51,482 bases of DNA. Origin: an uncultured Clostridia bacterium. GTDB lineage: Bacteria > Bacillota > Clostridia > TANB77 > CAG-508. Positions 37,914-47,763 of this stretch are shown here, in pieces. The stretch lies in contig CAKPQL010000012.1 in the NCBI GenBank assembly GCA_934178555.1, positions 1-51,482 on the forward strand, in the 5' to 3' direction. Both the position numbers and the translations under genes were made by a program. Every line of letters begins with the position of its first letter. The first letter of the stretch is position 1. A model generated the notes under the pieces. That model saw only the letters and a program-made list of their open reading frames with translations. It was not told the DNA's origin and ran no database searches.

Positions 37914-39112
37914 AAATTTAAGAAAGACTAATAAATATGTTATACCAATTCCAGATATTCAATATGAGGATGATTTATTAGAATTATTAAAAAATAAAAA
38001 AGATATAGATGTATTAATATTAAATATAGAAATAATACAAAAAGAAAAAATATTTGATTATATTAAAAAAATAAAAAAAATAAATGAATTTATGAAAATA
38101 ATAATATTAATAGAAAAAGAAAATGAAAATATAAATAATTTTTTATTGGCTAATGGCATAAAAGATATTTTTTATGGAAACAACATAACAATATCTGAAT
38201 TGGAGAAAACAATTAATAAAAATAAAACTACAGAAGAAATATTAACCGAAGAAATAGAAAATTTAAAAGAAATAGTATTAAATAAAAAAATTAAAGAAAG
38301 AAAATTAGAAAAAATAAAAAACGTGACATCTACATATATAAATAAATATTTTTCATTAATTAAACGGTAAAAAAAATAAATATAATATTCATTTAAATAA
38401 AAGTGAGAAAAATTTAGAAATTCAAGAAACTAAAATAGTTAGTATAATTGGTGCATCTGGAGTAGGTAAAAGTATATTTACAGCTAATTTATCATTAATG
38501 TTTGAAAATAAAAAAACATTAATTATAGATTTTGATATTTTAAATAAAAGCATAAAAACAATATTTGGAGTAAAAGAAAAAGTTGCAGAAAAGAAAGAAA
38601 TTTGGAACGATAATTATTTAGATAATATAATAATAAAAATATCATCTAGTGTGGATTTGATTTCTGGAATAGATATGATTTTTCAAGATGGAAATAAAAT
38701 AAAAAAAGAAAAAATAATTAATATATTAGATAAATTAAAAAATAAATATAAAATTATATTATTAGACACATCTTCAGAATGTTTTATGGATTATACAAAA
38801 GAATTAATAAAATGTAGTGATTTAAGTATATTTTTAGTAGAGGCAAATTTAATAGAATTAAAAAAATCTAAAAAATTATTAGAAATATATACGAATGAAT
38901 GGGGAGTAAAAAAAGAAAAAATAAATATTATATTTAACAAATATAATAAAAAATCTATAGATAATAATATATTAAATAAATTATTTTACGATTTTCAAAT
39001 ATTGGGTTATTTAAAATTAAATGAAAATTATAATTATATTATAAATAATAATATAAATTATATAAATAAAGAAATAAAAGAAGAATATAAAAAAATAGCA
39101 AATAAAATATAA
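37870..39112 (+). CDS. CpaE/TadZ-like ATPase with pseudo-receiver domain, needs +1 shift at CGG
   Basis: Joined product 413 residues. Residues 1-115 show a receiver-like beta/alpha pattern (MKRIITAIG, DVLILN, MKIIILIE, GIKDIFYG), then a helical linker. In the zero frame the linker ends AAA CGG TAA. With +1 reading it runs on as GKKNKYNIHLNKSEKN into IVSIIGASGVGKSIFTANLS, TLIIDFDIL and IILLDTS, a ParA/MinD-like ATPase fold. Receiver plus ParA-type ATPase is the CpaE/TadZ layout, whose members place pilus machinery at the pole. The Walker A is the plain form, lacking the extra lysine of ParA. AAAGGTG precedes ATG. Read as two genes, the second would lack any start before its P-loop. Confidence 0.8.
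38365..38367 (+). other. Candidate +1 frameshift site 4 (AAA-CGG-T), stop directly after
   Basis: CGG is codon 166 from ATG 37870 and is followed at once by TAA. Skipping C gives AAA GGT AAA AAA AAT and an open frame of 249 codons including stop, joining the receiver-like part to the ATPase. Confidence 0.82.
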
Positions 39113-39136
39113 TTAAAAATTAAGGAGGAAAATATC

Positions 39137-39859
39137 ATGGAACTATTATTAAATAATAATTTGAATAATAATTTAGATTTATCAGAGAAAATTGGAGAAT
39201 TACAAAATAAATTCTTAAAAATAAATTGGGGAGAAGCAATAAATAATGCGGTGGATTCAGGATTAAAAATAATTTTACCTGATTTTATAGAAAATGAAAT
39301 AATAGATATAAAAAATGCATTTATTAAAGGCGGATTAAAAGAAGGTATACAAACTGCAATAGATATAACTATAAATAAAGGGAAAGAAATAATAGGAATA
39401 TTTACAGGAAATTTAGAAAATATATCACAAGCAGAAGCTATAATAAAAAATGGTGGACTTATAAAAAACGTGGCCAAAATTTTAGAGAGTATAGTAGATA
39501 AATTAGTAAAAAATGATTTATTAAAAGAAGGAATTGGTAATTTAATAAAAAGCGGAAAAGATACAATATTAAATTATGCAGAAAAAAATATAGATAAAGT
39601 AAATAAGGAGCAAATAAAAAAGATAACAGAAATAGAGACAGCTATAGAAAATTGGGGAAAATATTATAAAGAGCAAAATTTTACGAAGATGCAAAATGAA
39701 TATAAAAAAATAGAAAACAGAATGGAGAAAATAATGCCTATACAAGAAATAATACAAAAAGCAAAAGAAGTAGAAAATCTACATAATTTAATAAAGAATA
39801 ATGGTAATAATTTCAATTTATCGGAAGAAGAAATAGAGCTTGCAAAAAAATTGATTTAA
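39137..39859 (+). CDS. Helical protein of unknown function in the VirB4 operon
   Basis: 240 residues, almost wholly predicted helix with amphipathic stretches (IKNAFIKGGLKEGIQTAID, NVAKILESIVDKLVKNDLL) and a charged C-terminal coiled segment. No signal peptide or clear membrane helix. I do not recognise the family. AAGGAGG precedes ATG; it is the last gene of the operon, 24 nt after the CpaE-like gene, so may be an effector, chaperone or structural partner of the secretion genes; this is inference from position. Confidence 0.75.
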   Translation: MELLLNNNLNNNLDLSEKIGELQNKFLKINWGEAINNAVDSGLKIILPDFIENEIIDIKNAFIKGGLKEGIQTAIDITINKGKEIIGIFTGNLENISQAEAIIKNGGLIKNVAKILESIVDKLVKNDLLKEGIGNLIKSGKDTILNYAEKNIDKVNKEQIKKITEIETAIENWGKYYKEQNFTKMQNEYKKIENRMEKIMPIQEIIQKAKEVENLHNLIKNNGNNFNLSEEEIELAKKLI

Positions 39860-39863
39860 GAAC

Positions 39864-39892
39864 TTGCATATTTTCTTACGGTTTAGTATAAT
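39864..39892 (+). promoter_or_regulatory. Promoter for gyrA
   Basis: TTGCAT 39864-39869, a 17-bp spacer and TATAAT 39887-39892, 36 bp before gyrA. gyrA therefore has its own promoter and is separate from the secretion operon. Confidence 0.75.
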
Positions 39893-39928
39893 ACATACAG
39901 ATTAAGATAAATGAAAAGAGGTAAAAAA

Positions 39929-42364
39929 ATGGATAGACCAGGAGAAAATATAATACAAAGAGACATCGAAAATGAAATGCGTACAGCATATATAGATTAT
40001 GCAATGAGCGTTATTGTATCACGTGCTTTGCCAGATGTTAGAGATGGATTAAAGCCAGTACATAGAAGAATATTATATGCTATGCATGAAGATGGAATAA
40101 CAGCAGATAAACCATATAGGAAATGTGCAAATACAGTTGGATCAGTTTTAGGAAGATATCATCCACATGGAGATGCATCTGTATATGATGCAATGGTAAG
40201 AATGGCACAAGATTTTTCAATGAGATATCCACTAATAGATGGCCATGGAAACTTTGGATCAATAGATGGTGATTCACCAGCGGCAATGAGGTACACTGAA
40301 GCAAGAATGGCAAAAATATCAGATTATATGTTAGCTGATATAGAAAAAAATACTGTAAATTTTATGCCAAACTACGATGATAGATTACAAGAACCAACAG
40401 TTCTTCCAGCTAGAATACCAGCTTTGTTAGTAAATGGTTCTTCTGGAATTGCAGTAGGAATGGCAACTAATATACCTCCACATAATTTGAATGAAGTCAT
40501 AGATGGAATTATAAAGATTATAGATGAAGATGATGTTACAGATGAACAATTAATGGAAATAATAAAAGGACCAGATTTCCCAACAGAGGGAATAATATTG
40601 GGAAGAGAAGGAATAAGACAAGCATATACTACAGGAAGAGGTAAAATTACAGTTAGAGCTGAGGCAGAAATTGAAGAGATGAGCGGAAATAGACATAGAA
40701 TAATTATTACATCATTACCATATCAAGTTAATAAAGCTAGATTACATGAAAATATATCAGCTTTAGTAAGAGATAAAAGAATAGAAGGAATATCAGAAAC
40801 AAGAGATGAATCAGATAGAAATGACAAAGTAAGAATGGTAATAGAATTAAAAAGAGATGCTAATCCACAAGTAGTTTTAAATCAGTTATATAAAAATACA
40901 CAAATGCAAGATACTTTTGGAATTATTATGTTAGCATTAGTTAATGGCGAACCAAAAATTTTAACATTAAGACAATGTTTAGATTGTTACTTAGAGCATA
41001 GAAAAGAAGTTGTATTAAGAAGAACAAAATTTGATTTAGAAAAAGCAGAAGCAAGAGCACATATATTAGAAGGATTAAGAATTGCAATTGATAATATTGA
41101 TGAAGTTATAAATATAATTCGTTCTTCATATGATGATGCAAAAGAAAAATTGATGAAGAGATTTGGCTTATCTGAAATTCAAGCTCAAGCAATTTTAGAT
41201 ATGCAATTAAAACGTTTATCAGGATTACAAAGAGAAAAAATTGAAGAAGAATATAATGAATTAATGAAATTAATAGCTTATTATAAAGAAGTTCTAGGTA
41301 GTGAAAAATTAGTATTTAATATAATAAAAACTGAATTATTAGAAATTAAAGAAAAATTCGGAGACGAAAGAAAAACCAAAATTATGGCAGCTGAAGGAGA
41401 ATTTGAAGTAGAAGACTTGATTAAAGAGGAACAATCAGTAATAGCATTGACTCATTTTGGTTATATAAAGAGAATGCCAGTTGATACATATAAGAGTCAA
41501 AAACGTGGTGGAAAGGGTATTACAGGTATATCTACTAGGGAAGAAGATTTTGTTAAAGAAATATTTACAGCATCAACGCATGACACTATATTATTCTTTA
41601 GCAATAAAGGAAAATTATATAGACTTCGTGGATATGAAGTTCCAGAGGCCGGTAGAACTGCTAGAGGAACTGCAATAGTAAATATGTTAAGTTTAGATGC
41701 AGGAGAAAAGATATCTGCAATTATACCTATTCAAAATTTCGCAGAAGGAAAATATTTATTATTTGCGACAAAGAACGGAATAATAAAGAAAACTTCACTT
41801 GTTGAATATAATTCTGCAAGAAAAACAGGACTTCAAGCTATAACATTAAAAGAAGATGATGAATTAATAGGTGTTAGACTTACAGATGGAGAAGATAATG
41901 TAACATTGGTTACTACTAAAGGAATGTGTATTACATTTGATGAAAAAGATGTAAGACCAATGGGTAGAGTATCACAAGGTGTTATAGGAATAAGGTTAGA
42001 TGATGGTGATTTTGTAATTGGTATGGAATCAATTATAGCAGGAAGTGAGTCTACATTACTTGCAATTACTGAAAATGGATTTGGAAAAAGAACAGAGCTA
42101 GATGAATATAGAGTGCAAGTAAGAGGTGGAAAAGGTGTAATTACTTATAAAATAACACCAAAAACTGGAAATATTATAGGTATAAGAATAGTGGACGAGA
42201 AGGATGATATAATGCTTATCACAGATACTGGAACAATAATAAGACTAAATGTTTCAGAAGTAAGTATATTAGGAAGAGCAACACAAGGAGTAACTTTAAT
42301 GAGAACAAATGAAGGAAAGGTTGTAAGCATAGAAAAAATATCAGACGAAGCAAATGATGAATAA
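39929..42364 (+). CDS. gyrA: DNA gyrase subunit A
   Basis: 811 residues from ATG 39929 (AGAGG 7 nt upstream; the in-frame ATG at 39911 is less well placed). Breakage-reunion subunit of gyrase. SRALPDVRDGLKPVHRRILY, the catalytic tyrosine in AAMRYTEARM, and the C-terminal pinwheel with GyrA box QKRGGKG are present. The quinolone-resistance region reads HPHGDASVYDAMVRMAQDF, with Ala then Ser at the usual variable positions. No in-frame CGG. Confidence 0.99.
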   Translation: MDRPGENIIQRDIENEMRTAYIDYAMSVIVSRALPDVRDGLKPVHRRILYAMHEDGITADKPYRKCANTVGSVLGRYHPHGDASVYDAMVRMAQDFSMRYPLIDGHGNFGSIDGDSPAAMRYTEARMAKISDYMLADIEKNTVNFMPNYDDRLQEPTVLPARIPALLVNGSSGIAVGMATNIPPHNLNEVIDGIIKIIDEDDVTDEQLMEIIKGPDFPTEGIILGREGIRQAYTTGRGKITVRAEAEIEEMSGNRHRIIITSLPYQVNKARLHENISALVRDKRIEGISETRDESDRNDKVRMVIELKRDANPQVVLNQLYKNTQMQDTFGIIMLALVNGEPKILTLRQCLDCYLEHRKEVVLRRTKFDLEKAEARAHILEGLRIAIDNIDEVINIIRSSYDDAKEKLMKRFGLSEIQAQAILDMQLKRLSGLQREKIEEEYNELMKLIAYYKEVLGSEKLVFNIIKTELLEIKEKFGDERKTKIMAAEGEFEVEDLIKEEQSVIALTHFGYIKRMPVDTYKSQKRGGKGITGISTREEDFVKEIFTASTHDTILFFSNKGKLYRLRGYEVPEAGRTARGTAIVNMLSLDAGEKISAIIPIQNFAEGKYLLFATKNGIIKKTSLVEYNSARKTGLQAITLKEDDELIGVRLTDGEDNVTLVTTKGMCITFDEKDVRPMGRVSQGVIGIRLDDGDFVIGMESIIAGSESTLLAITENGFGKRTELDEYRVQVRGGKGVITYKITPKTGNIIGIRIVDEKDDIMLITDTGTIIRLNVSEVSILGRATQGVTLMRTNEGKVVSIEKISDEANDE

Positions 42365-42410
42365 TAAAAACATAATGAAAATAAATTTTGTAATTGATAT
42401 ATTAAATTGT

Positions 42411-42449
42411 ATGGGCACGGTAGAACGTGCCCATTGCTTTTGATTTTTT
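42411..42449 (+). terminator. Terminator after gyrA
   Basis: ATGGGCACG and CGTGCCCAT (42411-42419, 42426-42434) form a 9-bp stem around 6 nt, followed by a T-rich tail (TGCTTTTGATTTTT). Confidence 0.75.
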
Positions 42450-42470
42450 ATGGACAGTTAATAAAGCACA

Positions 42471-42499
42471 TTTACAAAGTTTCATTTTTATGTTATTAT
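42471..42499 (+). promoter_or_regulatory. Promoter for the ABC-F gene
   Basis: TTTACA 42471-42476, a 17-bp spacer and TATTAT 42494-42499, 31 bp before the start codon. Confidence 0.6.
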
Positions 42500-42530
42500 T
42501 TTAACATTGGAAAAATAAGGAGTTGATAAA

Positions 42531-44111
42531 ATGCTAAATGCAAATGGAGTTACTGTAAGGTTTGGAAAAAGGGTATTGTTTGAGGATGTAAATATAAAAT
42601 TTAATAAGGGAAATTGTTATGGTTTAATTGGAGCTAATGGTGCTGGAAAATCTACATTTTTAAAAGTATTATCCGGAGAAATAGAGCCAAGTAAAGGTGA
42701 GGTAACTAAAGAGAAGAGTGAGAGATTATCTGTATTAAAACAAGATCACTTTGCTTTTGAGGAATATACACTTATAGATACAGTAATAATGGGAAATGAA
42801 GAATTATATAAAATAATGAAAGAAAAAGATGAGATATATGCTAAACCAGATTTTTCAGAAGAAGATGGAATGAAAGTAGCAAAATTAGAGGAGAGATTTG
42901 CTGAATTAGATGGTTGGAATGCGGAATCAGATGCGGCAATATTATTAAATGATTTAGGAATTGATACGGAAAAACATTATAAACTTATGAAGGAAATAGA
43001 AGCAAAAGAAAAAGTTAAAGTATTATTAGCGCAAGCTTTATTTGGAAATCCAGATATATTATTATTAGATGAGCCTACAAATGATTTAGATTTAAAAAGT
43101 ATTAATTGGTTACAAGAGTTTTTAATAAATTTTGAGAATACTGTTATAGTTGTTTCACATGATAGATATTTTTTGAATAAAGTATGTACTCACATTGCAG
43201 ATGTGGATTTTGGAAAAATAAAAGTATATCCTGGTAACTATGATTTCTGGTATGAGTCTAGTCAATTGGCATTAAAGCAAGCTAAGGAAGCTAATAAAAA
43301 GAAAGAGGAAAAAATAAAGGAATTACAAGAATTTATTGCTAGATTTAGTGCAAATGCTTCAAAATCAAAGCAAGCGACATCAAGAAAAAAATCATTAGAA
43401 AAAATAGAGTTAGAAGAAATAAGACCATCAAATAGAAAATACCCATATATAGATTTTAAACCAGATAGAGAAGTTGGAAAAGAAGTACTACAGGTTAATA
43501 ATTTATCTAAAACTATAAATGGAGAAAAAATATTAAATAATGTAACATTTACAGTTAAAAAAGATGATAAAATAGCATTTTTAGCAGATAATGAAATTGC
43601 AAAAACTGTTTTGTTTCAAATTTTAACTGGAGAACTAGAACCAGATGAAGGAGAAATAATATGGGGAACAACACTTTCAAATGCATATTTTCCTAAAGAT
43701 AATAATTATTTATTTAATGTAGATATGACAATTGTAGATTGGCTAAGACAATATTCAAAAGATCCAGATGAAACATTTGTAAGAGGATTTTTGGGAAGAA
43801 TGTTGTTTTCAGGTGAAGAAGCATTAAAAAAGGTGAATGTACTATCTGGAGGAGAAAAAGTAAGATGTGTTCTAGCAAAAATGATGCTATCTGGTGCAAA
43901 TTTATTAATGTTTGATGAACCTACAAATCATTTAGATATGGAATCTATAACTTCATTAAATGAAGGAATGAAAAAATTTCCAGGAGTAATATTATTTACA
44001 TCTCATGACCATCAATTAACTCAAACAGTAGCTAATAAAGTAATTGATTTGAAAAATAATCAAACTATAGTAAGAGAATGTTCATATAATGAATATTTGG
44101 AAGTAGAATAA
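42531..44111 (+). CDS. ABC-F ATPase (YkpA/YbiT-like), ribosome-associated
   Basis: 526 residues with two ATPase domains and no membrane part: an ABC-F protein, a family acting at the ribosomal E site. Domain 1 has GANGAGKSTFLKVLSGE and ILLLDEPTNDLD; domain 2 has the signature VLSGGEKVRC and LLMFDEPTNHLD. In domain 2 the Walker A is degenerate (LADNEIAKTVLFQILTG instead of GxxGxGKT). I recall such IAKT forms in the YkpA-like subgroup, so this is probably normal. AAGGAG precedes ATG. Single gene with own promoter and terminator. Confidence 0.93.
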   Translation: MLNANGVTVRFGKRVLFEDVNIKFNKGNCYGLIGANGAGKSTFLKVLSGEIEPSKGEVTKEKSERLSVLKQDHFAFEEYTLIDTVIMGNEELYKIMKEKDEIYAKPDFSEEDGMKVAKLEERFAELDGWNAESDAAILLNDLGIDTEKHYKLMKEIEAKEKVKVLLAQALFGNPDILLLDEPTNDLDLKSINWLQEFLINFENTVIVVSHDRYFLNKVCTHIADVDFGKIKVYPGNYDFWYESSQLALKQAKEANKKKEEKIKELQEFIARFSANASKSKQATSRKKSLEKIELEEIRPSNRKYPYIDFKPDREVGKEVLQVNNLSKTINGEKILNNVTFTVKKDDKIAFLADNEIAKTVLFQILTGELEPDEGEIIWGTTLSNAYFPKDNNYLFNVDMTIVDWLRQYSKDPDETFVRGFLGRMLFSGEEALKKVNVLSGGEKVRCVLAKMMLSGANLLMFDEPTNHLDMESITSLNEGMKKFPGVILFTSHDHQLTQTVANKVIDLKNNQTIVRECSYNEYLEVE

Positions 44112-44116
44112 ATTTT

Positions 44117-44158
44117 AATGAGCTTTAAAGGATATAATTTAAAGCTCATTTTTTTTGT
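44117..44158 (+). terminator. Terminator after the ABC-F gene
   Basis: A 13-bp perfect stem (44117-44129 with 44138-44150, arm AATGAGCTTTAAA), an 8-nt loop and eight T residues. Confidence 0.9.
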
Positions 44159-44216
44159 TTATATCTTTATTAAATGGGAAAAATAACTATATATAAAAGA
44201 TGAGGTGATAATAAAT

Positions 44217-45341
44217 TTGTATAGTTATAGAGTAGAGAAAAAAAGTAAATGGAAGAAAGTTTTATTATTTTTAATAATAATTGCTTTGGTATCTTTTTTT
44301 AGTATAAAAATTTATGACATATACTTGGGAATAGAAATAAAAAGTTATGGAACAATTGAAAATGCAGAAAAGGAGAATACGTTAATAACTAGCAATTCAA
44401 ATGAAGATATTACACAAATTTTAGCAAATACAACCCAAAATGTAGTAGGAATATCAAAAATAAAGAAAAATGGAAGTACAATATTTTCATCAACTGCTAA
44501 TGAGGATGAACTAGGGCTAGGAAGCGGAGTTCTTATATCAGAGAATGGATATATAGTTACTAATTGGCATGTAGCTGGAAATAAATATAGCAGTTGTTAT
44601 GTTACATTAGAAAGTGGAAAAACGTATAATGGTAATGTTGTATGGGCAGATTCTAATTTGGATTTAGCAATTGTAAAAATAAATGTAAAAGGTTTAAACT
44701 ATATGAGTTTAGGAGATTCAAGTAGTGTAAAGGTTGGTCAATCGGTATATGCTATTGGAAATCCTATAGGATATGAATTTCAAAGAACTGTAACGGCAGG
44801 AATAATTAGCGGAGTAGATAGGACTATTAAGATAGAGGATAACAAAACAGCAGTATATATGGAGGATTTAATTCAAACTGATGCAACAATTAATCCAGGT
44901 AATAGTGGAGGTCCATTAATAAATACGAATGGAGAAATGATTGGAATTAATTGTGTAAAAATAACATCTGCAGAAGGAATAGGTTTTGCAATACCGATAA
45001 ATGTAATAAAACCAATAATCGAAAAATTTATTAATGAGAATAAATTTGAAGAAGCATATATTGGGATATTTGCTTATGATGAAAAAGTAATACCTTATTT
45101 AGATGCTTCAATAGAATTTGAAGGAGGAATTTATGTTGCAGAGATATCAGCTGATGGACCAACTAGAAATTCTGGATTAAAGGTAGGAGATATAATAACA
45201 AAAATAGATGGTGAAGAAATAAATAAAATGAGTGAACTTAGGAATTATATATATAGAAAATCTCCAAATGATACAGTTACTTTAACAGTACTGAGAAATA
45301 AAAAAACAAGTGAAATACAAATAAAACTAGGGCAAAGATAA
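44217..45341 (+). CDS. htrA: HtrA/DegP-type membrane-anchored serine protease
   Basis: 374 residues. One N-terminal transmembrane segment (about 12-31), a trypsin-like domain with His in VTNWHVAG, Asp in DSNLDLAIV and Ser in NPGNSGGPL, then one PDZ domain (GLKVGDIITKIDGEEI). Envelope protein quality control. GAGGTG lies 9 nt before TTG 44217, so I start there; the GTG at 44205 is part of that ribosome-binding site. Confidence 0.93.
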   Translation: MYSYRVEKKSKWKKVLLFLIIIALVSFFSIKIYDIYLGIEIKSYGTIENAEKENTLITSNSNEDITQILANTTQNVVGISKIKKNGSTIFSSTANEDELGLGSGVLISENGYIVTNWHVAGNKYSSCYVTLESGKTYNGNVVWADSNLDLAIVKINVKGLNYMSLGDSSSVKVGQSVYAIGNPIGYEFQRTVTAGIISGVDRTIKIEDNKTAVYMEDLIQTDATINPGNSGGPLINTNGEMIGINCVKITSAEGIGFAIPINVIKPIIEKFINENKFEEAYIGIFAYDEKVIPYLDASIEFEGGIYVAEISADGPTRNSGLKVGDIITKIDGEEINKMSELRNYIYRKSPNDTVTLTVLRNKKTSEIQIKLGQR

Positions 45342-45349
45342 AAATAACA

Positions 45350-45398
45350 AAAATCTTCAAAAAATATAAACTTTTTAATTATATTTTTTGAAGATTTT
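45350..45398. terminator. Bidirectional terminator between htrA and dnaC
   Basis: A 20-bp perfect stem (45350-45369 with 45379-45398) around a 9-nt loop, A-rich on one arm and T-rich on the other, between two converging genes. It can end both transcripts. Confidence 0.85.
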
Positions 45399-45416
45399 AT
45401 CATTTATGTATTAATA

Positions 45417-46418
45417 TTATATTTTTTTAAATCTTATATCTTCACCAAAGAATCTACAAATGTTATAGTGACCAACAAACCTAGATACAATTCTTTCATC
45501 ATAAGTGTCATATAAATTTTTCATATTTAGATTAGTTGATATAATGGTTTTAGTATTATTATTTGCATCGTTTAATAATCTTGTGTTTATTATATTAAAT
45601 AACTCTGTAGATTTCATACTATTTGTTGTTTCTGTGCCTAAGTCATCAATTATTAATAAATTAGCAGAATATATATGGTCACAGATGTTTTGAGTATTTT
45701 TTTTACCAAATCTGTAATCTATAATGGAATCTAGCATTATAGGGGCTGTTTGGTAAAGTACAGTTTTTCCTCTTTTTAAAAGTTCATTTGCTATACAACT
45801 AGAAAGAAAGGTCTTTCCAAGTCCTGTATTTCCTGTAAATAATAAGTTCTTTGAATCTGGATTATCAAAATTATTTATAAATTCTTCAGATAATTTTTTT
45901 ATAATTTTTATATTTTCTCGAGGAGAAATATTAGAATTATATTTTTCTTTATTAATTTCATCAGAATAAATATTAAAATTAAAGTTATCAAAGTTTTCTT
46001 TATCTAAATTATAAATATTGGACTTGTTATATTCAATATTTAATAATTTTTGTTTTAAACAACTACACATAACTGTTTGATAATTATTTGTAATATATCC
46101 AGTATCGTTACAAATACTACACTCATAATTAGGTTTTAAGTAAGTTTCATCAATATTTAATTTTTTTAATATATTTTTCTGTTTGTTATTTAGAATTTCG
46201 ATTTCTTGTTTTAGTTTATCTAAATGAGAAGAGTTGTTGTTTGTTAAAATACATTTTGCAGTGGATATTCCTAAGGTGTGAAGTTCGTTTTCAATATTTA
46301 ACAATTCAGGACATCTATTATATAGTAATTGCTTTCTTGTTTCTAAATCATTTAAAGCTTTTGCGTGTTTTTTTTCATAATCTTTTAATAATTCTTTTAT
46401 TGTATCATTATTTTCCAT
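45417..46418 (-). CDS. dnaC: Replicative helicase loader DnaC/DnaI-type ATPase
   Basis: 333 residues. N-terminal helical region, then a four-cysteine zinc site (CSICNDTGYI and CSC), then an AAA+ domain with LLFTGNTGLGKTFLSSCIAN (Walker A), LLIIDDLGTE (Walker B) and sensor FSTNL-like IISTNLNMKN. Loads the replicative helicase with DnaD. GAAGGA precedes ATG. Operon dnaD-dnaC. Confidence 0.92.
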   Translation of the reverse strand: MENNDTIKELLKDYEKKHAKALNDLETRKQLLYNRCPELLNIENELHTLGISTAKCILTNNNSSHLDKLKQEIEILNNKQKNILKKLNIDETYLKPNYECSICNDTGYITNNYQTVMCSCLKQKLLNIEYNKSNIYNLDKENFDNFNFNIYSDEINKEKYNSNISPRENIKIIKKLSEEFINNFDNPDSKNLLFTGNTGLGKTFLSSCIANELLKRGKTVLYQTAPIMLDSIIDYRFGKKNTQNICDHIYSANLLIIDDLGTETTNSMKSTELFNIINTRLLNDANNNTKTIISTNLNMKNLYDTYDERIVSRFVGHYNICRFFGEDIRFKKI

Positions 46419-46447
46419 TATATACTTCCTTCAAAATAAAGTTAATT

Positions 46448-47413
46448 TTATAGATTATTAGCATATAAAGAATCTAAGTTATCATAATTTCTTTGTTCAT
46501 AATTAGAATAACCAGTTTTCTTTGCTAATTCTTTAATGTTATTTGTTTGCTTTTTAAATGTAGCTAAGAATTGCTCAATTTCATTGCTCGTTTTTAAATT
46601 TCTATCGTGCCAATCAGAAAGTAATTTGTCTAAATAATCAAAACTAGGATTAGCTTTAGAAGTCGTTTTCTTTAAAGCTAAATCAATAATATTCATATCA
46701 TAATTAAAATCTACTATCCATTTTTCAACATAAGCTTCTTCATATTGCGTTAATTGTCTTGTAAGTTTTAATTTCTTGGAAATAGATTTCTTTATAGTTA
46801 CTAATTTTTCTTGACTTTGCTCATAATTTTCTAAATCAGAATAGGTTTTTATATTATTTTTAGACCATGCATCAGCAACAGCTTGAATATAATTTCTATG
46901 AAGTGCGGACTTATTAAAGCAGTAATCAAATAGTGTTATCATAACTTGTTCATCGAATCCATATTTTTTAAACCACATTTCTATATCACAATACCAAGAA
47001 GGAGACATGATGCCTTGGAAATAGTTGTTGTTTATACTTTCGATTGCTTTAGCTCTATATTGATTTTGGGCATTTTGTTCAATAGCTTTTGGAGATAAAG
47101 TAACTTTTGGCGAATATAATTTATGTAATTCGATATCTTGAAGATTATTTACTATATATCCATTTACCTTTTTTGTAATAGCACCTACATTTTCCCAATG
47201 TGTACAGGCTTCTTGAATTACTTTTACAGGAATATTTAATGATTTAGATAAATCATTAATTTTTATGTCTTTATTGTATTTAGATAGAAATAGTATATAT
47301 AAATATACTTTAATGTAATCACCATTTGCTCCAGATAAGTATTCTGTAAAGAATATGTCAGGGATGGGTGTTGTTGAAAAAATAAAAGATGTATCCTTTT
47401 GTTCAATCTTCAT
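46448..47413 (-). CDS. dnaD: DnaD-type replication initiation protein
   Basis: 321 residues. N-terminal winged-helix part (LSKYNKDIKINDLSKSLNIP, GAITKKVNGYIV) and two DnaB/DnaD C-terminal-like domains; the second ends in the YxxxIxxxA-type helix (MNIIDLALKKTTSKANPSFDYLDKLLSDW). Works with DnaC in helicase loading and primosome assembly. AAGGAGATAAAC precedes ATG. First gene of the dnaD-dnaC pair, just downstream of the secretion genes. Confidence 0.9.
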   Translation of the reverse strand: MKIEQKDTSFIFSTTPIPDIFFTEYLSGANGDYIKVYLYILFLSKYNKDIKINDLSKSLNIPVKVIQEACTHWENVGAITKKVNGYIVNNLQDIELHKLYSPKVTLSPKAIEQNAQNQYRAKAIESINNNYFQGIMSPSWYCDIEMWFKKYGFDEQVMITLFDYCFNKSALHRNYIQAVADAWSKNNIKTYSDLENYEQSQEKLVTIKKSISKKLKLTRQLTQYEEAYVEKWIVDFNYDMNIIDLALKKTTSKANPSFDYLDKLLSDWHDRNLKTSNEIEQFLATFKKQTNNIKELAKKTGYSNYEQRNYDNLDSLYANNL

Positions 47414-47447
47414 AGTTTATCTCCTTATCAAAATCGTATTTTGTAAA

Positions 47448-47476
47448 ATTATATCATTTTGATAGAAGATTTACAA
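47448..47476 (-). promoter_or_regulatory. Promoter for dnaD-dnaC
   Basis: On the minus strand TTGTAA (47476-47471), a 17-bp spacer and TATAAT (47453-47448). It lies right at the end of the secretion operon, giving the replication genes their own start. Confidence 0.65.
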
Positions 47477-47481
47477 TAAAT

Positions 47482-47763
47482 CTATTTGTAAAAAATATAT
47501 AATTTTGGTTTAATAATAAATTTAATTAAATAAACACATATTTGTAAAAGATTTTCATTGTTTACACCTAATATACTAAAGAGAACTATGGGTAAACAAA
47601 ATACTATAGTAATGGATAATTTAATATGTAAGGGAATTGAGAAAATAGAAGTAATTGCAAAAATCAAATAAATTAAAATTATATTAAAAAATATCGTAGA
47701 ATAATCTAAAAAGCCTAAAAATTTGTTTTTTAAATTATAATTTTGTGGAAATATAAAATTCAA
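47482..47763 (-). CDS. PrgI-like membrane protein of type IV secretion
   Basis: 93 residues. Start is TTG 47763 with GGAGG 7 nt upstream; it begins the base after the previous gene's stop. N-terminus FIFPQNYNLKNKFLGFLDYS, two central membrane helices and C-terminal KPKLYIFYK match the PrgI layout (the VirB3-like part in Gram-positive systems). Confidence 0.75.
   Translation of the reverse strand: MNFIFPQNYNLKNKFLGFLDYSTIFFNIILIYLIFAITSIFSIPLHIKLSITIVFCLPIVLFSILGVNNENLLQICVYLIKFIIKPKLYIFYK

Noticed and set aside
36077..38370. VirB4 and CpaE-like genes as pseudogenes
   Set aside because: Each has exactly one frame break, always a +1 at an in-frame CGG, with no other damage, so decay is a poor explanation.
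42531..44111. ABC-F protein inactivated by a bad second Walker A
   Set aside because: I recall IAKT-type second Walker A motifs as normal in the YkpA-like subgroup, and the signature and Walker B motifs are intact.
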